From assembly GCA_963457535.1 (NCBI GenBank), contig OY734803.1, positions 2,108,001-2,172,000 of the forward strand: a stretch of DNA of 64,000 nt, written 5' to 3'. Numbering within the stretch: the first letter of the stretch is position 1; each line of letters begins with the position of its first letter. The DNA comes from JAHRAW01 sp028066695 (GTDB lineage: Bacteria; Pseudomonadota; Gammaproteobacteria; Arenicellales; Poriferihabitantaceae). Shown piece by piece: positions 60,294 through 64,000 of the stretch. Position numbers and translations under genes: made by a program. Under the pieces are notes generated by a model, which had not been told where the DNA came from, searched no databases, and saw only the letters and a list, made by a program, of their open reading frames with translations.

Positions 60294-60907
60294 GCGCCCC
60301 CGCGGCGCCGGCGGCCGCCAATAAGCAAAACCCGCCGCCTTTCACCATGAACGCCGCCGGCCTGGTCTCGCCGGCGCGTTTCATCCCGTCCCCGAACTGC
60401 GACCCGCGCCCGCCCGGCGTGAAAATAGACGCGCTCATCGTGCATGCCATCAGCCTGCCGCCCGGCGAATACGGCGGCGACTGCATAGAGCGCCTTTTCA
60501 CCAACCGCTTGGACGCCGACGAGCACCCGTCCTTCGCCGAAATCGCCGCCATGACCGTGTCCGCGCATTTTTTAATTCGCCGCGACGGCGAACTCTGCCA
60601 ATTCGTGCCGGCCTACGCGCGCGCCTGGCACGCCGGCGAATCGTCGCTGCACGGCCGCCCCCGCGTCAACGACTTTTCACTCGGCGTGGAACTGGAAGGC
60701 GGCGACGCCGGCCCGTTTGAAGACGCGCAATACCAAACCCTGGCGCGCCTCGCGCGTTTTTTGCTGGCGGCGTTTCGCGCAATCACCCCGGAGCGCGTGG
60801 TCGGGCATTGCGACATCGCCCCGGGCCGCAAGACCGACCCCGGCCCCCACTTTGATTGGCCGCGCCTGCGCCGCGAAATTTCCCCGCCGCATGCGAAATT
60901 GACTTAA
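60290..60907 (+). CDS. ampD: 1,6-anhydro-N-acetylmuramyl-L-alanine amidase
   Basis: A 205-residue zinc amidase that removes the peptide from anhydro-muropeptides in the cytoplasm. Zinc ligands expected from E. coli AmpD are present: His in ALIVHAISLPPGEYGG, and His and Asp in VVGHCDIAPGRKTDPGPHFDW. VSAHFLIRRDGELCQFV, AWHAGESS and NDFSLGVELEG are also diagnostic. The start is GTG in a GTGA overlap with the CNNM gene; an ATG 19 codons in is an alternative. Pairs functionally with the AmpG-like permease at 1705. Confidence 0.94.
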   Translation: MSAPAAPAAANKQNPPPFTMNAAGLVSPARFIPSPNCDPRPPGVKIDALIVHAISLPPGEYGGDCIERLFTNRLDADEHPSFAEIAAMTVSAHFLIRRDGELCQFVPAYARAWHAGESSLHGRPRVNDFSLGVELEGGDAGPFEDAQYQTLARLARFLLAAFRAITPERVVGHCDIAPGRKTDPGPHFDWPRLRREISPPHAKLT

Positions 60908-60932
60908 GAAACTACTTTAAAAAACCCCCGGA

Positions 60933-60952
60933 AAAATTTTTTAAAAAATTTT
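60933..60952. promoter_or_regulatory. Perfect AT palindrome upstream of the LysR-type gene
   Basis: A 20-bp perfect inverted repeat of A and T runs (AAAA-T6-A6-TTTT) lies 66 bp before the LysR ATG, in otherwise GC-rich DNA. It could be a melting or bending site, a terminator component for ampD, or part of an autoregulatory site (LysR sites are T-N11-A dyads). Confidence 0.4.
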
Positions 60953-61017
60953 CTCCCCCGCCCGCATTTTCCCACTACACTTCTCCGCCCACCCCCTTTC
61001 CACCGCCCCCCGGAAAC

Positions 61018-61932
61018 ATGTCCCTGCACATCACCATCCGCCAGATTCAGGTGTTTGAAGCGGTCGCGCGCCACCGCAGTTTCACCCGCGCCGCGCGCGA
61101 ACTGCACCTGACCCAGCCGGCGGTTTCCATGCAGGTCAAGCAACTGCAGGCGCGAATCGGCCTGCCGCTGCTGGAAATGCGCGGCAGAAAAGCGGACATC
61201 ACCGACGCCGGCGGCGCGGTGCTGCGCCACTGCCGCGCGATGCTCGCGCAACTCGGCGAAATAGAGCGCGACATCAACATCCTCAAAGGCGGCAGTCTCA
61301 AAATCTGCCTGACCGCCGCGGTCAGCCACTTCGGGCAATTGCTGCTGGCGAAGTTCCGCGCGATGTATAAATCCATGCACATCAGTCTGGATGTCGCCGC
61401 CCGCGACGAATTGCTCGCGCGCCTCGGCGGCGGCGAGGACGCCCCCGACCTCGCGCTGATGGAGCGCCCGCCGCCGGGCCTGCCGCTGGAAGCGCGCGCC
61501 TTCATGCGCAGCCCGCTCATCGTCATCGCCACGCCGCGCCACCCGCTGGCGCGCCGCCGCCAAATCCCCCTCGCCGAAATCGCCGCGCACCCGCATGTCC
61601 TGCGCGAGGCCGGCACCAGCGCCGCGATGACCCGCGTGTTTGACGCGCACGGCGTGCATCTGGCCGCGGCGAACAGCGCCTCCGGCAGCGAAATCCGGGA
61701 AAATGTGCAGTCCGGCCAATATCTCGCCGTGGTCTCGGCGCACAGCGTGGAGCCCGAACTCAGCGCCGGCCGCGTGGTTGCGCTGGATCTGCGCCATTTC
61801 CCGATCATGCGAAAATGCTATGTCGCCTACCACAAGGGCAAAACCCTGCCCCCGGCGGCGAACGAGTTCATGCAATTCGCCCTCGCCGAAGGCGAGCGCA
61901 GCGCGCACGCCATGCCGGCGGCGCGAATATAG
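61018..61932 (+). CDS. LysR-family transcriptional regulator (CbbR-like)
   Basis: A 304-residue regulator. The winged helix-turn-helix at the N terminus reads IRQIQVFEAVARHRSFTRAARELHLTQPAVSMQVKQLQ, followed by a linker helix and a LysR substrate-binding domain (LKICLTAAVSHFGQLLLAKF, LVVI-type LIVIATPRHPLARRRQIPLAEI, VSAHSVEPELSAGRVVALDL). The QPAVSMQVKQLQ and RGRKADITDAG features are like CbbR, but no Calvin-cycle genes are in view, so the target is unknown. The ATG at 61018 fits the family start; the longer open frame upstream overlaps the AT-rich intergenic interval. Confidence 0.9.
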   Translation: MSLHITIRQIQVFEAVARHRSFTRAARELHLTQPAVSMQVKQLQARIGLPLLEMRGRKADITDAGGAVLRHCRAMLAQLGEIERDINILKGGSLKICLTAAVSHFGQLLLAKFRAMYKSMHISLDVAARDELLARLGGGEDAPDLALMERPPPGLPLEARAFMRSPLIVIATPRHPLARRRQIPLAEIAAHPHVLREAGTSAAMTRVFDAHGVHLAAANSASGSEIRENVQSGQYLAVVSAHSVEPELSAGRVVALDLRHFPIMRKCYVAYHKGKTLPPAANEFMQFALAEGERSAHAMPAARI

Positions 61933-62022
61933 GGTATAGTTGTCCCGCTTCAAACCGTTTCAAAGATGTTCCAACAAGCAGTTCACAATCAATCGTCACT
62001 TCAACTTTATAGGGGGTAAACC

Positions 62023-62400
62023 ATGGCAACTGCCAAAAAATCGGCCCGAGCGGCCAAAACCGCGGCCGCCGCCGCGCCCGTGTCAAAACTGCTGGACTGG
62101 CGCACCGCGTATTTCGCGCTGGTCGCCTCGGTCAGCATGCTGGTCATGGCGTTCAGCCTGATTCAGTTCCTGCACGACCTCGTTCTGGTGCTTTTCCCCT
62201 CCATGGTGGAAGCCGACATGGCGAAAGACGCCCGGCAATTCACCGAAGGCACCCAGGTGGAAACCAACCCCGCGGCGTGGACCGGCTACGCGGGACCGCG
62301 CTACTCCAAAATGGTGGAAGACTTCATGACCGTGCTGGTCATGGGCGCGCTCTTCTGGCTGCACGGCCTGCGCTTCTTCCTCGGCAACGGCAAGAAGTGA
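62023..62400 (+). CDS. Small two-helix membrane protein, paralogue 1
   Basis: A 125-residue protein with an Ala/Lys-rich start, then SKLLDWRTAYFALVASVSMLVMAFSLIQFL (first transmembrane helix), a polar loop of about 50 residues and a second helix, VLVMGALFWLHGLRFFLGN. I do not recognise a named family. AGGGGG (62011-62016) gives a strong ribosome site. It is followed 86 bp later by a shorter paralogue. A TATAGT at 61935-61940 is a possible -10. Confidence 0.75.
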   Translation: MATAKKSARAAKTAAAAAPVSKLLDWRTAYFALVASVSMLVMAFSLIQFLHDLVLVLFPSMVEADMAKDARQFTEGTQVETNPAAWTGYAGPRYSKMVEDFMTVLVMGALFWLHGLRFFLGNGKK

Positions 62401-62486
62401 AGTAGCGCCGCCGAACCGCGCGCAGACGCCGCAATCCGCGCGCGGTTTCTTCCCGCCCAATCCCCGCCAACCCCGCCGCAGCAAGC

Positions 62487-62759
62487 ATGACCACCGAAGG
62501 CAAACCCGCATCCAAACTCCTGGACTGGCGCACCGCGTATTTCGCGCTGGTCGCGGCCGTCAGCATGCTGATCATGGCGATCGGCCTGATAGGCTTCCTG
62601 CAGGGCGTCATCCTGTCGCATATCCCCCCGGCCTGGGGCGGCTACGGAGACGGACCGCGCTATCAGGAAATCGTGGAAAACGGCATTCTCGCGCTGGTCA
62701 TGGGCGTGCTCTTTTGCCTGCACGGGCTGCGCTTTTTCCGCAAACGTGCGAACAAGTAA
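62487..62759 (+). CDS. Small two-helix membrane protein, paralogue 2
   Basis: A 90-residue protein sharing SKLLDWRTAYFALVA-VSML-MA--LI-FL and the GPRY ... ALVMGVLFCLHGLRFF end with the upstream gene, but with a shorter N terminus and loop. The pair must come from tandem duplication. The GPRY motif before the second helix is conserved in both, suggesting function. No partner domains are visible. Confidence 0.75.
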   Translation: MTTEGKPASKLLDWRTAYFALVAAVSMLIMAIGLIGFLQGVILSHIPPAWGGYGDGPRYQEIVENGILALVMGVLFCLHGLRFFRKRANK

Positions 62760-62826
62760 CCCGCTACCCCAAGCCCCAACTACGCGCGAATGCGGCTACA
62801 ATTCGCGCGCTTCCCAAAGCGGTAAT

Positions 62827-62902
62827 GGCCAGGTAGCTCAGTTGGTAGAGCAGTGGACTGAAAATCCTCGTGTCGGCAGTTCGATTCTGTCCCTGGCCAC
62901 CA
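62827..62902 (+). tRNA. tRNA-Phe (anticodon GAA)
   Basis: A 76-nt cloverleaf: acceptor GGCCAGG/CCTGGCC, D-arm AGCTCAGTTGGTAGAGC, anticodon loop CTGAAAA with GAA at 62860-62862, T-arm GTTCGATTC, discriminator A and encoded CCA. Confidence 0.97.
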
Positions 62903-62918
62903 TTTCTCCTCATAACAG

Positions 62919-62940
62919 GGCGGGGCAGGGTAGCCCCGCC
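62919..62940 (+). terminator. Terminator after tRNA-Phe
   Basis: GGCGGGGC (62919-62926) and GCCCCGCC (62933-62940) form a perfect 8-bp stem with a 6-nt loop, followed by ATATTT. It separates the tRNA gene from the synthase gene. Confidence 0.7.
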
Positions 62941-62946
62941 ATATTT

Positions 62947-62954
62947 GCTATAAT
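62947..62954 (+). promoter_or_regulatory. Extended -10 promoter for the synthase gene
   Basis: A perfect TATAAT (62949-62954) with a nearby upstream TG lies about 36 bp before the ATG at 62990. There is no TTGACA at 17 bp because the terminator stem occupies that place, so the promoter may depend on the extended -10. Confidence 0.5.
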
Positions 62955-62989
62955 CACCAACCCGCCATTCCCACACCAACGCCATAACG

Positions 62990-64000
62990 ATGTCCGCCGC
63001 TACAAATTCCGGCCCCACCGTCCGCCTCGTGGATGTAACCCTGCGCGACGGCGAGCAGACCCAGGGCGTCTCCTTCTCGCAGGCAGAGAAAGTCAGCATC
63101 GCCAAGGCGCTGCTGCACGCCCTCAAAGTGGACCGCATTGAGGTCGCCTCGGCCGGCGTCTCCGAGGGCGAGCAGGCCGCGCTGGCGCGCATCACCGAAT
63201 GGGCGCGCGAGCAAGACCTGCTGGAGCGCGTGGAAGTGCTCGGCTTCACCGACCACAAACGCAGCGTGGACTGGATCCGCGCCGGCGGCGGCAAGACCCT
63301 GAACCTACTGACCAAGGGCAGCGAAAAACACTGCCGCGAACAACTCCGCATCACCCCGCAAAAACACCTGGAAGGCATCCGCCGCAGCATTGACTACGCG
63401 CGCGAGCGCGGCCTCGGCGTCAATGTCTATCTGGAGGACTGGTCCAACGGCTACGCCGACAGCCCCGATTACGTCTTCCAAATGATGGACGAACTGGCAA
63501 AACTCCCGATCGCGCATTACATGCTCCCCGACACCCTCGGCGTGTTGTCGCCCGAGGAGGTGGAGGCAGGCATGCGCGACATGCGCGCGCGCTACCCCGA
63601 CTGCGAGTTTGACTTCCACCCGCACAACGACTACGGCCTCGGCGTAGCCAACTGCATGGCCGCGGTGCGCGCCGGCATCACCAACATTCACTGCACCATC
63701 AACTGCCTCGGCGAGCGCGCCGGCAACGCCTCGCTCGCCGAAGTCTGCCTCGCATTGCGCGACAAGATGGGCGCGCAACTCGCGATTGACGAGACCGAGA
63801 TCTACACCCTCAGCCAAATGGTGGAGAACTTCTCCGGCAAAAAAGTCGCCGACAACGCGCCGATTGTCGGCGCCGATGTGTTCACCCAGACCGCCGGCAT
63901 TCACGCCGACGGCGACCGCAAGGGCGGCCTGTATGAAACCCGCCTCAGCCCGCAGCGTTTCAAACGCTCGCGCTCCTACGCCCTCGGCAAACTCAGCGGC
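62990..64000 (+). CDS. 2-isopropylmalate/citramalate synthase family enzyme (partial, runs off window)
   Basis: The first 337 codons of a HMGL-like acetyl-CoA-dependent synthase. Marks are VDVTLRDGEQTQGVSFS, IEVASAGVSEGE, NLLTKGSEKHCREQL, VYLEDWSNGYADSPDYVFQMMDEL, MLPDTLGVLSPEEV, metal ligands in FDFHPHNDYGLGVANC, and the NCLGERAGNASLAEV loop. The SEGE, LLTKGS and EDWSNG segments fit the LeuA2-like subgroup rather than classical LeuA. Leucine or isoleucine precursor synthesis is likely, but the substrate depends on residues and a regulatory domain beyond the window. Confidence 0.85.
   Translation, partial: MSAATNSGPTVRLVDVTLRDGEQTQGVSFSQAEKVSIAKALLHALKVDRIEVASAGVSEGEQAALARITEWAREQDLLERVEVLGFTDHKRSVDWIRAGGGKTLNLLTKGSEKHCREQLRITPQKHLEGIRRSIDYARERGLGVNVYLEDWSNGYADSPDYVFQMMDELAKLPIAHYMLPDTLGVLSPEEVEAGMRDMRARYPDCEFDFHPHNDYGLGVANCMAAVRAGITNIHCTINCLGERAGNASLAEVCLALRDKMGAQLAIDETEIYTLSQMVENFSGKKVADNAPIVGADVFTQTAGIHADGDRKGGLYETRLSPQRFKRSRSYALGKLSG

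Noticed and set aside
60856..61017. N-terminal extension of the LysR-type regulator by 54 codons
   Set aside because: It overlaps the end of ampD and the AT palindrome, and the helix-turn-helix begins normally from the ATG at 61018.

Overview
The window is 64 kb of GC-rich, gene-dense bacterial DNA. It probably comes from an uncultivated gammaproteobacterium. The grounds are the order lysC - csrA - tRNA-Ser(GCU) - tRNA-Arg(ACG), the yggS-proC-yggT cluster, GshA of the proteobacterial type, AmpG/AmpD peptidoglycan recycling, AsmA-like proteins and autotransporter beta-barrels, all typical of Gram-negative Proteobacteria. No phage, transposase, CRISPR array or rRNA was seen. Species is not assignable by eye.

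Layout. 1-5300: end of lysC, csrA with an unusual long tail, two tRNAs, pyrE, ampG, and yggS-proC-yggT. 5300-11570: argC, a large AsmA-like protein, then a tightly overlapping run of glutaredoxin-like, AlkB-type dioxygenase, PP-loop ATPase and PaaI-type thioesterase genes. 11570-23000 (mostly minus strand): EamA-type exporter, ferredoxin-NADP reductase, CocE/NonD hydrolase, a TauABC-type ABC importer, a dimethylglycine/sarcosine dehydrogenase-like flavoprotein with a divergent betainyl-CoA-type thioesterase (together a candidate methylated-glycine or carnitine catabolic locus), a TPMT-type methyltransferase and PhnX. 23000-30860: tRNA-Arg(CCU), class I aldolase, gshA, then a translationally coupled chain dusA - AsmA-like - methyltransferase - ALKBH8-like dioxygenase, followed by a fold-type IV aminotransferase.

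30860-33080 is a sparse, structured stretch. It holds an array of exact 10-bp units, two copies of a promoter-plus-hairpin element whose closing stem shows a compensatory C-G to T-A change, a minus-strand gene resembling phage Barnase/EndoU/RelE-like nucleases between the copies, a fatty acid hydroxylase gene, and a run of helically phased A-tracts leading into a near-consensus promoter.

33082-55148 is the most unusual region: about 22 kb in which six secreted proteins share an N-terminal module of about 170 residues that I read as cohesin-like. Two of them end in an autotransporter-type beta-barrel, three end in a pair of dockerin-like calcium motifs, and one is the module alone. No protein has both ends. 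Three carry arrays (6, 2 and 9 copies) of a repeat of about 230 residues resembling Calx-beta/Ig folds. DNA-level near-identity between genes shows recent module shuffling. I propose a self-assembling surface system in which barrel-anchored scaffolds present cohesin-like modules to dockerin-tagged partners. The evidence is sequence pattern only.

55150-64000: ppk1 (convergent), a coupled trio of two CNNM/CorC-type membrane proteins and ampD, a LysR regulator, a tandem pair of small paralogous membrane proteins, tRNA-Phe, and the start of a 2-isopropylmalate/citramalate synthase-family gene running off the window.
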